DNA from: Desulfobacteraceae bacterium
GTDB lineage: Bacteria; Desulfobacterota; Desulfobacteria; Desulfobacterales; UBA5616
Reading direction: 5' to 3'
Assembly: GCA_013791935.1 (NCBI GenBank)
Contig: VMSV01000047.1
Location: forward strand, 1 to 38,921
DNA length: 38,921 nucleotides
Shown here piece after piece: positions 7,068-15,221 of this stretch. The translations under genes were made by a program, and so were the position numbers. Below the pieces are notes generated by a model. It had not been told where the DNA came from, made no database searches, and saw only the letters and a list, made by a program, of their open reading frames with translations. Positions within the stretch are counted from its first letter, which is position 1; each line of letters opens with the position of its first letter.

Positions 7068-8201
7068 TTAAAGCGCTTCGATAAATTCTTTTATTTCGGT
7101 CTTCAGCTCATCCTTATCCGAGTCGGAAAGCAGGTACGGCTGATTCTTTACGCGCTTAGCGGGCATTCCAGCCGCTTTTAATGCTTTGATTTGGTCCGGG
7201 GCTTCCCATGCCTGGGCGTTGTCGCCCTCATATACGTGTATCAAAGTTGCCTTGGCGTTTGATGCCACAGTATTTTTAACGCAATAATCAATGCGCTTCT
7301 GTAAAGGGAATATCCGCGGACATGGGGATTTCTTAAGATATCGATCCACGATGGATTCAAAGGGATTCACCGTCATTTCGATGGGTGTATCGGAATACCG
7401 GTTGCCCCAGCAGTTGTCTTCTCCCACCACAACAGCACCGCTCGATTCAATCACTTCATAAAATTGCAGGTTGTCCAGGGGGCTGCTTTCCACAAACAAC
7501 CGCACCCCGGTCTTGGCCGGCAGAGAATCCGCATCTTTTAAAAAATCCTTCAGCAATCTGTTGTGCGCTTCCTTGGGCATAAACATGGACGACCCGATCA
7601 TCTGGAGGGCTTCCCGGCCCGATATCCGAGGAGGGTCAGCGGCTCTTAAGGCGGCGACCTTCTTCAAAAGCATTCTGTTCTCATTGGTGATGTCGATGGC
7701 TTTTGCAAGGTCTTCATCCTTCATTTTTTTCCCGGACCATTTTTCCAGTTGCGCTTTCAACTCAAGGGCCCGGTCCCGGTTATATACACTTGCCGTATAA
7801 AAAGTGGTGTGCAAATTGTCGTAAAAATACATCTCCGGAAGACGGATCTGGGGATCCAATTCCGGTACAAAATGGAGCTGGGTCCACATGCGCCAAACCT
7901 CATCCCGTGAGTGCGGAACCACCAGGTAATCCAGATAATCAAATTTTTCAGTCAACAGTTTGTTGATCATGGTTTCAACAAATCCAACGCGAGGATAGGG
8001 GATCCTGTATCCTTCAGCGAGTTCGGTTCCCTCCCACGGATCTCCGCTGAGACGAACCGGCAAAAATCCGGCGGCCATGATCATCTCTTCCGGCACATTG
8101 TTGCAGATGTAACCCATGACCTTCCCGCCGTTTTTTTTCCACTCCAGTGCGGCTAAACTGCGATCTTGGTAGTGCTTCTTCATTGTCTCGAACGCTGTCA
8201 T
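7068..8201 (-). CDS. 2-hydroxyacyl-CoA dehydratase / benzoyl-CoA reductase-like small subunit
   Basis: A 377-residue partner of the large subunit just downstream; AGGAG precedes the ATG. The N-terminal MGYICNNVPEEMIMAAGF (Cys33) is the family's first cluster-binding segment. The segment usually read as FPHTCD in fluorenol-free relatives such as FldC/HadC-type subunits is VVPHSRDEV here, so Cys is replaced by Arg. The C-terminal region where another Cys is expected reads YEGDNAQAWEAP. One of the usual three ligands therefore remains obvious. GEDNCWGNRYSD at about 266-277 is shared with the paralogue at 10768-11904. It is likely to form a heterodimer with 5766-7037 in the cytoplasm; cluster content needs proof. 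Confidence 0.85.
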   Translation of the reverse strand: MTAFETMKKHYQDRSLAALEWKKNGGKVMGYICNNVPEEMIMAAGFLPVRLSGDPWEGTELAEGYRIPYPRVGFVETMINKLLTEKFDYLDYLVVPHSRDEVWRMWTQLHFVPELDPQIRLPEMYFYDNLHTTFYTASVYNRDRALELKAQLEKWSGKKMKDEDLAKAIDITNENRMLLKKVAALRAADPPRISGREALQMIGSSMFMPKEAHNRLLKDFLKDADSLPAKTGVRLFVESSPLDNLQFYEVIESSGAVVVGEDNCWGNRYSDTPIEMTVNPFESIVDRYLKKSPCPRIFPLQKRIDYCVKNTVASNAKATLIHVYEGDNAQAWEAPDQIKALKAAGMPAKRVKNQPYLLSDSDKDELKTEIKEFIEAL

Positions 8202-8242
8202 TATATTCTCCTTTTTGGGCCTGCTTTTTGTCTAATATATGA

Positions 8243-8308
8243 GGGCGGACACATAGGTCCGCCCCTACAGCCGATAAAATGCGTAGGGGCAGACCTATGT
8301 GTCTGCCC
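8243..8308. repeat. REP-like inverted repeat inside the operon, copy 1
   Basis: Arms at 8243-8268 and 8283-8308 are complementary over 24 of 26 bases around a 14-base loop. The right arm is identical over 26 bases to 22707-22732. It sits between the CoA-transferase and the dehydratase small subunit and could act as an intra-operon mRNA stabilising or attenuating hairpin. Confidence 0.85.
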
Positions 8309-8323
8309 AAAAAAAGCAAGATA

Positions 8324-9529
8324 TCAAATCACCTTGTCTTCCCTGAACTGCGCAATCTCTTCGGTGCCATACCCGCATTCCTGAAGTATTTTTTCCGTAT
8401 GTTCTCCAAGACTTGGGGCTGCTTTCCGGGACATGACTACCGGTGTTTCGCTGAAATCAAATGGGAAACGCAACATTTTAACAGATCCGAGCCCGGGATG
8501 TTCTGTTTCCTTAATCAGTTGGTTTGCCTGTATCTGCTCATCATTCGGTAAATCGAAAACAGTGTTTACAACCTCACATATCAGATCGATCCCGGTTTCT
8601 TTGAAAATTGCAAACCATTCATCCCGGGTTTTCTCGGCATATGCTTTTTCCAGAATTCCGATCAGTTCCTTTCGATTTTGCGTTCGGGGCATTTGGTCAT
8701 TGAACTTCGGGTCATCTGCCAGGTTTTCAAGATGAAGTACCCGGCATAAGCCAGGCCAGTCTCTGGCGATCACATACATCCATTTCCCATCCTTGCATCG
8801 GTAGCTGTTGGACAAGGGATTCCACGTGTTGTTCCGGGGCACCTTTGTCATCTGGGGTTGCCCAACCAGGGTTCCGGAAATATTTAAATACTGCGCCCAA
8901 AGCATGGGGCCGAACAGAGAAGAATTGACCTCCTGACCGATCCCGTATCGTTGCTTGGCCAACAGGCCTGCCATGATGGAAAAACCCAGAAACGTGCCCC
9001 CCATGAGATCCGCAACCGCCCCGGGAATCATGGAGCCGGGTTCATCGTTGGGGCTGATGGCCATTAGCATCCCGGATCTGGCCATGGCCATGGGATCATA
9101 GGCCTGCTTGTCCTTGTCCGGCCCTTTAATACCAAAGGCCGGCGCCGTAGCGTAAACCAGTTTTGGATTGATTTTGGATAGTGTTTCGTAGTCAAAACCC
9201 AATTTAATTAGGTTTTTCGGGAAGTAATTGCTGAAAAACGCATCGGCCGTCCCAATCAGTTTATAGGCGATTTCGCGTCCTTTTTCCGAAGCGAGATTCA
9301 GAGTGATTCCTTTTTTATTCTGGTTGCTGAATTCATATAAAATGCTGTGGTTTCCCGGCGGGATTCCCGTCTCTTTAGGTTGAAACATCACCCGGCTCGG
9401 GTCGCCGCCTTTGGGGTTTTCAATTTTGATCACTTCAGCGCCAAAATCCCCTAAGACAAGGCCTGCCAACGGCCCTCCACCCAGTGCTGCAAATTCTATG
9501 ACACGCATTCCTTCCAATATACCTGCCAT
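8324..9529 (-). CDS. Family III (CaiB/BaiF) CoA-transferase, second copy
   Basis: A 401-residue protein with a strong AGGAGG before the ATG. GMRVIEFAALGGGPLAG at 7-23 and GDFGAEVIKIENPKGGDPSR at 28-46 are the usual N-terminal blocks. Asp174 in GAVADLMGGTF is the expected catalytic aspartate. It lies between the two dehydratase-like pairs (23-base gap to the upstream large subunit), so it probably forms or exchanges the CoA ester handled by those enzymes. It is only distantly similar to the paralogue at 3134-4309, suggesting a different acid pair. The specificity is not readable. Confidence 0.9.
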   Translation of the reverse strand: MAGILEGMRVIEFAALGGGPLAGLVLGDFGAEVIKIENPKGGDPSRVMFQPKETGIPPGNHSILYEFSNQNKKGITLNLASEKGREIAYKLIGTADAFFSNYFPKNLIKLGFDYETLSKINPKLVYATAPAFGIKGPDKDKQAYDPMAMARSGMLMAISPNDEPGSMIPGAVADLMGGTFLGFSIMAGLLAKQRYGIGQEVNSSLFGPMLWAQYLNISGTLVGQPQMTKVPRNNTWNPLSNSYRCKDGKWMYVIARDWPGLCRVLHLENLADDPKFNDQMPRTQNRKELIGILEKAYAEKTRDEWFAIFKETGIDLICEVVNTVFDLPNDEQIQANQLIKETEHPGLGSVKMLRFPFDFSETPVVMSRKAAPSLGEHTEKILQECGYGTEEIAQFREDKVI

Positions 9530-9552
9530 GCTCTGTACCTCCTGAGTAAATA

Positions 9553-10755
9553 TTAACTTAATGATTCAATATAATTTGAAATCGCTTCTCTTGTGGCTTC
9601 ATCGTCCCGTTCACTGGGAATGGAAACCATGGGGATGCCGGCCTGCTCATAAGCCGCCTTGGTCCCGATTCCGGCAGCCGTCACCACCGCCTGGCAATTG
9701 CTGTGCCTGGCTTGTGCTGCTATCCAGTCCGGGGTTGTCCAGAAAAGAAGCATATAGCGGGCGGCAAGAGTCCTCAGCGGGTCATTGTTTTTGATGGTCC
9801 GGGCATAGGCATCCACGGCAATTCCCATATAGTTGTGGGTCACGCAGACGGCGCCGTATTTTTCTTCAGCCCATTGGGCCCATCTGGGGGGCGTGCCCAA
9901 CGCATTGATCCACATCAACCGGATTTTCTCATTCGGGCAGGTCGCCACATTGTTATCCACGCGCTCTTTCACCTCTTCATAATACGCTTTTAGAAAATCG
10001 CGTCCTTGAGGTGTTCCCCGGTGCCACATCATCTGATACATGGAAAGCTGATCCCGAAGGCTCACCGGGCAGGGGGACGTTTTGGCAATCAGATCCCGGG
10101 CCTTTCGCCAATATTCCATCTGTTCGTTGACCAGTTCCATGGCTTCCTTCAATTTTGCCATACTGCATTTCCTGCCGGTGGTCACTTCCAGGTACCGGAT
10201 CAGTTTCTCCTGGTCCGCCACCCGATAATCCAATTTCACCGGGTCAACCAGTTCATCCCAATGGTCTCTGATTCGGTCAAACCACCCGGGAGGCGGGGCC
10301 TTTTCGATACCGTGCCACAGGGAATATTCCATGGGCCAAAACTTGCAACCGTACTCCCGTGCCCACAACTCAAGGATCCGCATCTCCGTATCCGTCCTTG
10401 CCCCGCCAACAATGATGGAGGGTTTGGGCAATCCTCCCCATGGCGCGGTCTCAGAGTTATTGTCCATGGTGCAGGCTAGTCCCATGGAGAAAATCGAAGC
10501 GGGGTAATCCCTTTCCTTTAATAAGCTTTGGTAGTACTGATCCATTCTTTTGGTCGAAATGATGGCGTGCCAGTAGTTGACAACGATTACCGGGATGCCC
10601 ATGACATTTAATATCTCTTCGCAGTCGTCACCGTTGCATATGGCAAAAGGTTCCCCCTGGCTGACCCGTTGTCGGGTATCTGCAATCCATTCCCGCTGGT
10701 AGGCCCTCACCGCATTCGTGACGCGCATCTGTTTGTCCTTATTCTGATCACTCAT
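9553..10755 (-). CDS. 2-hydroxyacyl-CoA dehydratase / benzoyl-CoA reductase-like large subunit, second copy
   Basis: A 400-residue paralogue of 5766-7037, sharing AICxxDD (Cys40), APWGGLPKP (104-112), QLSMYQMMWHRGTPQGRD (236-253) and DAYARTIKNNDPLR. The C-terminal Cys segment of classical relatives (rSCK-like) is replaced by VVTAAGIGTKAAYEQAG, so the only clearly conserved cluster-type cysteine is Cys40. Cys95 (MGLACTMD) and Cys137 (EYGCKFW) are the nearest alternatives. It is 12 bases after the small subunit, with AAGGAG before the start, so the two are translated together. Family membership is firm; a classical radical dehydratase mechanism is doubtful. Confidence 0.84.
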   Translation of the reverse strand: MSDQNKDKQMRVTNAVRAYQREWIADTRQRVSQGEPFAICNGDDCEEILNVMGIPVIVVNYWHAIISTKRMDQYYQSLLKERDYPASIFSMGLACTMDNNSETAPWGGLPKPSIIVGGARTDTEMRILELWAREYGCKFWPMEYSLWHGIEKAPPPGWFDRIRDHWDELVDPVKLDYRVADQEKLIRYLEVTTGRKCSMAKLKEAMELVNEQMEYWRKARDLIAKTSPCPVSLRDQLSMYQMMWHRGTPQGRDFLKAYYEEVKERVDNNVATCPNEKIRLMWINALGTPPRWAQWAEEKYGAVCVTHNYMGIAVDAYARTIKNNDPLRTLAARYMLLFWTTPDWIAAQARHSNCQAVVTAAGIGTKAAYEQAGIPMVSIPSERDDEATREAISNYIESLS

Positions 10756-10767
10756 GGTTTTCTCCTT

Positions 10768-11904
10768 TTATATGCTCTGGATGAATTCGGCGATCCTTTG
10801 CTTCAATGCCTCGGGTTCGGCAATCCGATAGGGTTGATCCTTCAGATACAGAGAAGGAATACCGTTTTCCTTCAGTACCTTGATCTCATCGGGGGTTTCC
10901 CACGCCTGCATTTCATCAAAAAGGAAGACATTGAAAATGACCCCTTGGGGTTTTGCCGCCAAAGCGCTTTCCAGGCAATATTCAACGCGTCGGTTCAAAG
11001 GATACATCCGCGTACAGGGTGATTTGTTGTTATACCGCTCCATAACGGCTTCCGTGGGATCAAGGTTGGTATTGATTGACACATCAGAGTACCGGTTACC
11101 CCAGCAGTTATCCTCTGCCACGATTGTTGCCCCGCAGGATTCGACAATGTCGTAAAATTGAAGATGATCCAGAGGACTTCCCTCCACAAACAACCGGACA
11201 CCGCTCTTTGCCGGTAATTGTTCGGCGTCGGTAAGATACTTTTTCAAAAGGCTGTTGTGTTCTTCCTTGGGCATGAACATGGAAGTGCCGATAATCGTAA
11301 GGGCCTCAACACCGGAAACACGGGGTGGGTCGGACGCTCTGAGGGCAGCCAACTTCTTCAGCAGGGATTTGCTTTCATTGGAGATGGCAATGGCTTGGGC
11401 CAGTTTGTCGTTTCCCATGGGTTTGCCGGACCATTCCTCCAATTGGGTTTTCAATTGCAGCCATCGTTTGTTATTGTATACTCCTGCGGTAAAAAAAGAG
11501 GTGTGGAGATTATCCAGATAAAACAATTCCGGAAGATTCATGGCGGGATGGGATTCCTTGCGCCGAAGAAGGGTCGGATACAGCCGATGAACCGAATCCC
11601 TGGCATGGGGAATGATCAGATAATCTATATAATCATATCGGCCATTCTGAAGCATATGAAGCATGGATGCCACAAAGCCTTCCCTGGAAAACACATTTCC
11701 TTCTTCCGAATAGTTGCCCACCTTGGCCGTGTCTCCATTGGGGTCGCCACTGAGGCGGAGAGGGAAAAAACCGGCTGCGGATATGAATTCTTCCGGCACA
11801 TTGTCGCAGAAATAACCCACGACCTTTCCTCCGCTTTCTTTCCACTGTTGGGCAGACAGGTCCCTCTGTCGGTAATGCTTTTGAAATTCGTCAAATACAG
11901 TCAT
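10768..11904 (-). CDS. 2-hydroxyacyl-CoA dehydratase / benzoyl-CoA reductase-like small subunit, second copy
   Basis: A 378-residue protein, first structural gene after the GntR regulator (22-base gap, AAGGA before the ATG). First cluster segment VVGYFCDNVPEEFISAAGF has Cys33. The usual PHTCD motif reads IIPHARDSV at 97-105, and the later Cys region reads FNVFLFDEMQAWETPDE, both without Cys. Cys267 (AEDNCWGNRYSD), Cys297 and Cys310 are shared with the paralogue at 7068-8201. It pairs with 9553-10755. It is the best-preserved template for the decayed copy at 634-1008. Confidence 0.85.
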   Translation of the reverse strand: MTVFDEFQKHYRQRDLSAQQWKESGGKVVGYFCDNVPEEFISAAGFFPLRLSGDPNGDTAKVGNYSEEGNVFSREGFVASMLHMLQNGRYDYIDYLIIPHARDSVHRLYPTLLRRKESHPAMNLPELFYLDNLHTSFFTAGVYNNKRWLQLKTQLEEWSGKPMGNDKLAQAIAISNESKSLLKKLAALRASDPPRVSGVEALTIIGTSMFMPKEEHNSLLKKYLTDAEQLPAKSGVRLFVEGSPLDHLQFYDIVESCGATIVAEDNCWGNRYSDVSINTNLDPTEAVMERYNNKSPCTRMYPLNRRVEYCLESALAAKPQGVIFNVFLFDEMQAWETPDEIKVLKENGIPSLYLKDQPYRIAEPEALKQRIAEFIQSI

Positions 11905-11926
11905 TGGGTTTCCTTTCTATTATAAA

Positions 11927-12616
11927 TTATTCCGAACGAAACATGCCGATGGGAATTCTTTTCTTGATACCATCAATCAGATGGTTCACCCTGATCATGA
12001 TATGTTCCTCCATATACTTCCTTGCTTTATCACCGTTACGCGCAATCAAGGCCGCGACAATTTTTTCATGGGCTTTAATGGCGATTTTGAAGTTCATCTT
12101 GGGTACGGACAAAAACCAGTAGTTGGTAAATTGTGTGGTTTGGCGGAGCAATTGAAGAATTTGTGGATTGCCTGATGTTTTATTGATGATTCGATGGAAT
12201 TCAGAATTCAGAGAATGCCAGGTTCTGGTTTCTCCTTCCTTAATTTTCTTTTGCTCTTCCAGGAGGGTGCTTAATCTTTTAATATCTTCATCCGTAATGT
12301 TTTCGGCCGCCAGTTTTGCGGAAAATCCTTCGAGCATGGCCACGACACTGAAGGCTTCGTAAATTTGATCAATCGTAACCACCGCCACTGATGCACCTCT
12401 ATAGGGTTCAATCACCACCAGGCCCTCTGTGGCCAGTTGGCTGAGAACCTGGCGTATCACCATTCTGCTTACGGAATAGGTTTCAGCCAGTTTGATTTCC
12501 TTAAGATGCTCAGTGGGCTGCAGGTGTCCTGAATAGATCTCCTTGCGGAGCAGCTTCGATACCCTTGTTACCTCAACCGGGAAGGTGGGAACTTTATTCT
12601 TATCTTGGGGAGCCAT
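11927..12616 (-). CDS. GntR-family regulator, FadR/FCD subfamily
   Basis: A 229-residue protein. Residues about 15-80 form the winged-helix DNA-binding domain (KLAETYSVSRMVIRQVLSQL, then PYRGASVAVV). Residues about 85-222 form the FCD effector domain, with the metal-ligand-type histidines His141 (EFHR), His183 (AHEKIV) and His205 (MEEHIM). It heads the minus-strand catabolic run and is separated from the first dehydratase gene by 22 bases, so it is probably co-transcribed and autoregulated. Upstream sites with a TTGTnnACAA core (12667-12681 and 12863-12877) are plausible operators. The ligand would be expected to be a carboxylate linked to the pathway. Confidence 0.9.
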   Translation of the reverse strand: MAPQDKNKVPTFPVEVTRVSKLLRKEIYSGHLQPTEHLKEIKLAETYSVSRMVIRQVLSQLATEGLVVIEPYRGASVAVVTIDQIYEAFSVVAMLEGFSAKLAAENITDEDIKRLSTLLEEQKKIKEGETRTWHSLNSEFHRIINKTSGNPQILQLLRQTTQFTNYWFLSVPKMNFKIAIKAHEKIVAALIARNGDKARKYMEEHIMIRVNHLIDGIKKRIPIGMFRSE

Positions 12617-12666
12617 CTGGTTTCCCTATTTCATTGTTAGAGGTAATTATCCTTAGATCATGAATC

Positions 12667-12681
12667 AATATTGTTTACAAT
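12667..12681. promoter_or_regulatory. Candidate FCD-regulator operator, site 1
   Basis: AATATTGTTTACAAT carries a TTGTnnACAA core, close to the TnGTnnnACnA pattern known for FadR-type regulators. It lies 51 bases upstream of the GntR start. Its exact reverse complement occurs at 12863-12877. Confidence 0.5.
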
Positions 12682-12862
12682 CCAATATCAAATAAATATT
12701 AAAAGTCAAAAACAATTTATTGAATGATATATGTGAAACATAATAACATACCGTAAAATAACATAAAAAAATTATAAAATAATAATGACTCAAAATTATT
12801 TGTTGATTTGATATATATACAAGCTGCCATATCAATTCAAAATAGAATAATTTTAAATTGAA

Positions 12863-12877
12863 ATTGTAAACAATATT
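12863..12877. promoter_or_regulatory. Candidate FCD-regulator operator, site 2
   Basis: ATTGTAAACAATATT is the exact 15-base reverse complement of the site at 12667-12681, about 196 bases away. It lies upstream of the plus-strand reductase gene, so one regulator could control both directions. Confidence 0.5.
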
Positions 12878-12996
12878 TCCCGTGATTGCTAAAAAATGAA
12901 AGATAAACTCGCAAAGGATTATCCTTGGTGTATTCGAACAAATTGCAAAGGCAAAAGAAATACCTATCCGGCAAATAAATTGAATTATGCTCTTTT

Positions 12997-13029
12997 AAAT
13001 TCTCACCCTCAGACGCGTGGAATATTCAG
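12997..13029. repeat. Short form of the 14311-14437 repeat (ends without the interior)
   Basis: Positions 12997-13009 match the left flank of the longer element (AAATTYTCACCCT), and 13008-13029 match its right end (14416-14437) at 19 of 22 bases. The roughly 90-base hairpin interior is missing. The two forms flank the reductase gene in the same orientation. Confidence 0.5.
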
Positions 13030-13148
13030 GTCTTTACATTTAATCCAGAATATATTACTGATCTCCCATAAAATATCGGCTGCAAATATCCCTCTTTCTG
13101 TTGATTCATATCATCTTATCAATACGGCTATCCTTAAAGGAAAAAACG

Positions 13149-14144
13149 ATGACCCATTTAACGGAACCTCTGAACAGTGGTAGGTTGAGTTTGAAAAACA
13201 GATTGGTTATGCCTCCAATGGCCACAGCAAAGGCCGATGAAACCGGGAAAGTGAGCAAGGCTTTGTTGGATTATTATCATGAGAAATCGTTGGGAGGCTA
13301 CCTTTCGCTGATAATCATTGAGCATAGTTTTGTATCGCAAAGCGGCAAGGCCAGTGAGCATCAACTTTCTGTAGCCGGCGACGAGATGGTTGAGGGGCTA
13401 AAAACGCTGGCGGGTGTCATGCATTCTAACGGGTCGAAAACCATGATGCAAATCAATCATGCCGGAAGTGCTGCCAATAAAACCATTACCGGACTGGATC
13501 CTGTGGGCCCGTCGGCGGTTGAAAATCCACGAAAACAGAATGTTCCCCGGGAACTGAGCAGAGAGGAAATAAAAGCGGTTATCGGACTGTACCGTGATGC
13601 TTCGGTGCGAGTACAGAAAGCCGGTTTCGATGGCGTAGAAATACATTCGGCACATGGCTACCTGCTCAATCAGTTTTATTCACCTCTTACCAACAAAAGG
13701 AAGGATGAATATGGCGGTGATACATCGGGGCGGATTAAAATTCATCTGGACATTATCAGGGCCATACGTGAGGCAGCAGGAGCAGAGTTCTCGATTGCTG
13801 TGCGACTGGGAGCTTCGGACTATATGGAGGGTGGAACCACAATAGACGACAGTGTAAGGGCTGCAAAGGAGTTTGAAAAAGCAGGTGTGGATATGCTTGA
13901 TATCTCGGGCGGTTTTTGCGGATTTATCGTTCCCGGTCTGAGTGGGCAGGGGTATTTTGCAGAGTTGACTGAAGCGATCAAAAAAGTGGTATCTATCCCG
14001 GTGATGTTAACGGGTGGGATAACGGATGCAAATGCAGCTGAAAAACTTTTATCGGAAGGAAAAGCTGATCTTATAGGCGTGGGCCGGGCAATATATAGCG
14101 ATTCAAAATGGGCTGAAAAAGCGATGAAGAATGTTCAAGGATAA
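13149..14144 (+). CDS. Old yellow enzyme family NADH:flavin oxidoreductase (single TIM-barrel domain)
   Basis: The ATG at 13149 is preferred because AAAGGA lies just upstream; a frame beginning further upstream adds an unlikely leader. The 331-residue protein covers the FMN-binding TIM barrel only: NRLVMPPMATAKADETG at the N-terminus, QINHAG, EIHSAHGYLLNQFYSPLTN with the conserved downstream block RKDEYGG, and a phosphate-binding end (GGITDANAAEKLL, IGVGRAIYSD). There is no C-terminal Fe-S/FAD extension as in 2,4-dienoyl-CoA or naphthoyl-CoA reductases. Expected activity: reduction of activated C=C bonds. It is divergent from the GntR operon across a shared control region. The physiological substrate is unknown. 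Confidence 0.88.
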   Translation: MTHLTEPLNSGRLSLKNRLVMPPMATAKADETGKVSKALLDYYHEKSLGGYLSLIIIEHSFVSQSGKASEHQLSVAGDEMVEGLKTLAGVMHSNGSKTMMQINHAGSAANKTITGLDPVGPSAVENPRKQNVPRELSREEIKAVIGLYRDASVRVQKAGFDGVEIHSAHGYLLNQFYSPLTNKRKDEYGGDTSGRIKIHLDIIRAIREAAGAEFSIAVRLGASDYMEGGTTIDDSVRAAKEFEKAGVDMLDISGGFCGFIVPGLSGQGYFAELTEAIKKVVSIPVMLTGGITDANAAEKLLSEGKADLIGVGRAIYSDSKWAEKAMKNVQG

Positions 14145-14310
14145 AATCCGCTGTACGAGCGGACAGGAGATGAAAGGAAGTTACTACCTGAATCTTGCAT
14201 GAAAATTAATGAGCATAGGAAAAAGGCTTTAAATTAAAGGTATTACATTAATAATAGAAGGAAATTAAAATACCTGTTTTGTAAAATAAATGTGAATTTA
14301 TTAACCATTA

Positions 14311-14437
14311 AAATTTTCACCCTAAGGGCGTGCCTGAGACTTCCATCTGCTGTGTTATTAAGGGTTCGCAATATGCTACTATAGCTTCGCCCTTAAATGC
14401 CTTGCAGATGAAACTCTCAGACGCGTGCAAAATTCAG
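14311..14437. repeat. Nested inverted repeat, MITE/REP-like
   Basis: An outer stem (14334-14350 with 14404-14420) pairs over 15 of 17 bases, and an inner stem pairs TAAGGG (14358-14363) with CCCTTA (14390-14395). It fills most of the 328-base gap between the reductase and nitroreductase genes, in which I see no gene. A weakly similar segment (CTGCGTTATT then TTCGCC) lies at 16104-16140. The right end recurs at 13008-13029. Confidence 0.55.
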
Positions 14438-14472
14438 TTACTACACTGAAAACTTTTAAAAGGAGGATAGAT

Positions 14473-15129
14473 ATGAACTCGAGATTATTTCAATCGATCT
14501 GTTTGGCCATTACCGTATTCCTGATTTGTCCCGTCTTTGCATCAGGACAAGACCCAAAACCCATCCAGCTGTTGAGTCCCCAAAAGGATACCGGCAGGCC
14601 CTTGATGCAGGTCCTGAATGACCGGAAGTCTTCCCGGGAGTTCAGTGATGAGAAGTTGCCGGATCAAGTACTTTCCAACCTGCTTTGGGCTGCGGCCGGC
14701 GTAAACCGGGCGGATTCGGGAAAGCGTACTGCCCCATCTGCGGTGAATTGGCAGGAAATCGATATTTACGTAGCCACCAGTGACGGACTTTTCCTTTATG
14801 ATTCGGGGATGCATGCCTTAAACCCGATTCTCCCGGAAGACATTCGAGCACTCACCGGCCGGCAACCCTTTGTTAAAAATGTTCCCGTGAATCTTGTCTA
14901 TGTTGCAGATTTTTCGAAGATGGGGAAGGCAAACCTGGACGATAAAGTTCTTTATTCGGCAGCCGATACCGGATTTATCAGCCAGAACGTATACCTATAC
15001 TGTGCATCCGAAGGATTGGCAACGGTTGTTCGCGGGCTGGTTGACAAAGCGGTTCTTGGTGAAAAAATAAAGCTGGGACCGGATCAGAGGGTCATCCTCA
15101 CACAGTCTGTCGGATATCCGAAAAAGTAG
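14473..15129 (+). CDS. Exported nitroreductase-family (SagB/ThcOx-like) flavoprotein
   Basis: Start at 14473 is set by AGGAGG upstream; it yields 218 residues. The N-terminus is a clear signal peptide (basic start, hydrophobic LAITVFLICPVF, ASG-Q cleavage region near residue 25). The mature part has the nitroreductase FMN-contact pattern RKSSREFSDEKLPDQVLSNL at 51-70, then TAPSAVNWQEIDIYVA at 86-101, and a C-terminal QSVGYPKK. Cytosolic relatives use NAD(P)H; an exported member would need another reductant or an imported flavin. It follows the old yellow enzyme on the same strand but is separated by a repeat, so linkage is uncertain. Confidence 0.85.
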   Translation: MNSRLFQSICLAITVFLICPVFASGQDPKPIQLLSPQKDTGRPLMQVLNDRKSSREFSDEKLPDQVLSNLLWAAAGVNRADSGKRTAPSAVNWQEIDIYVATSDGLFLYDSGMHALNPILPEDIRALTGRQPFVKNVPVNLVYVADFSKMGKANLDDKVLYSAADTGFISQNVYLYCASEGLATVVRGLVDKAVLGEKIKLGPDQRVILTQSVGYPKK

Positions 15130-15221
15130 ATCAAGTTCAAAATAAGTGAACTATTTCGAGGAATTTAAAAAGTGAAAACGCCGCTATGGGCCAAAAAGTG
15201 CCCTTTATGGATGGGCACGAA

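Larger units (their letters stand above)
12617..13148. other. AT-rich divergent intergenic region
   Basis: This 532-base region separates the minus-strand GntR operon from the plus-strand old-yellow-enzyme gene. About 12650-12890 is extremely AT-rich. It contains two oppositely oriented copies of one 15-bp site and, at 12997-13029, a short repeat matching the ends of the element at 14311-14437. I see no convincing gene: the open frame starting at 12896 lacks a ribosome binding site and recognisable features. Confidence 0.6.

Noticed and set aside
11218-11925. A 235-residue plus-strand frame
   Set aside because: Antisense to the second dehydratase small subunit, without a start signal or family similarity.
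12896-13183. A 95-residue plus-strand frame before the old-yellow-enzyme gene
   Set aside because: No ribosome binding site, no recognisable features, and it overlaps the better-supported start at 13149.
14147-14163. Hairpin TCCGCT/AGCGGA after the old-yellow-enzyme gene as a terminator
   Set aside because: Only six pairs and no T-run follow, so the support is too weak.
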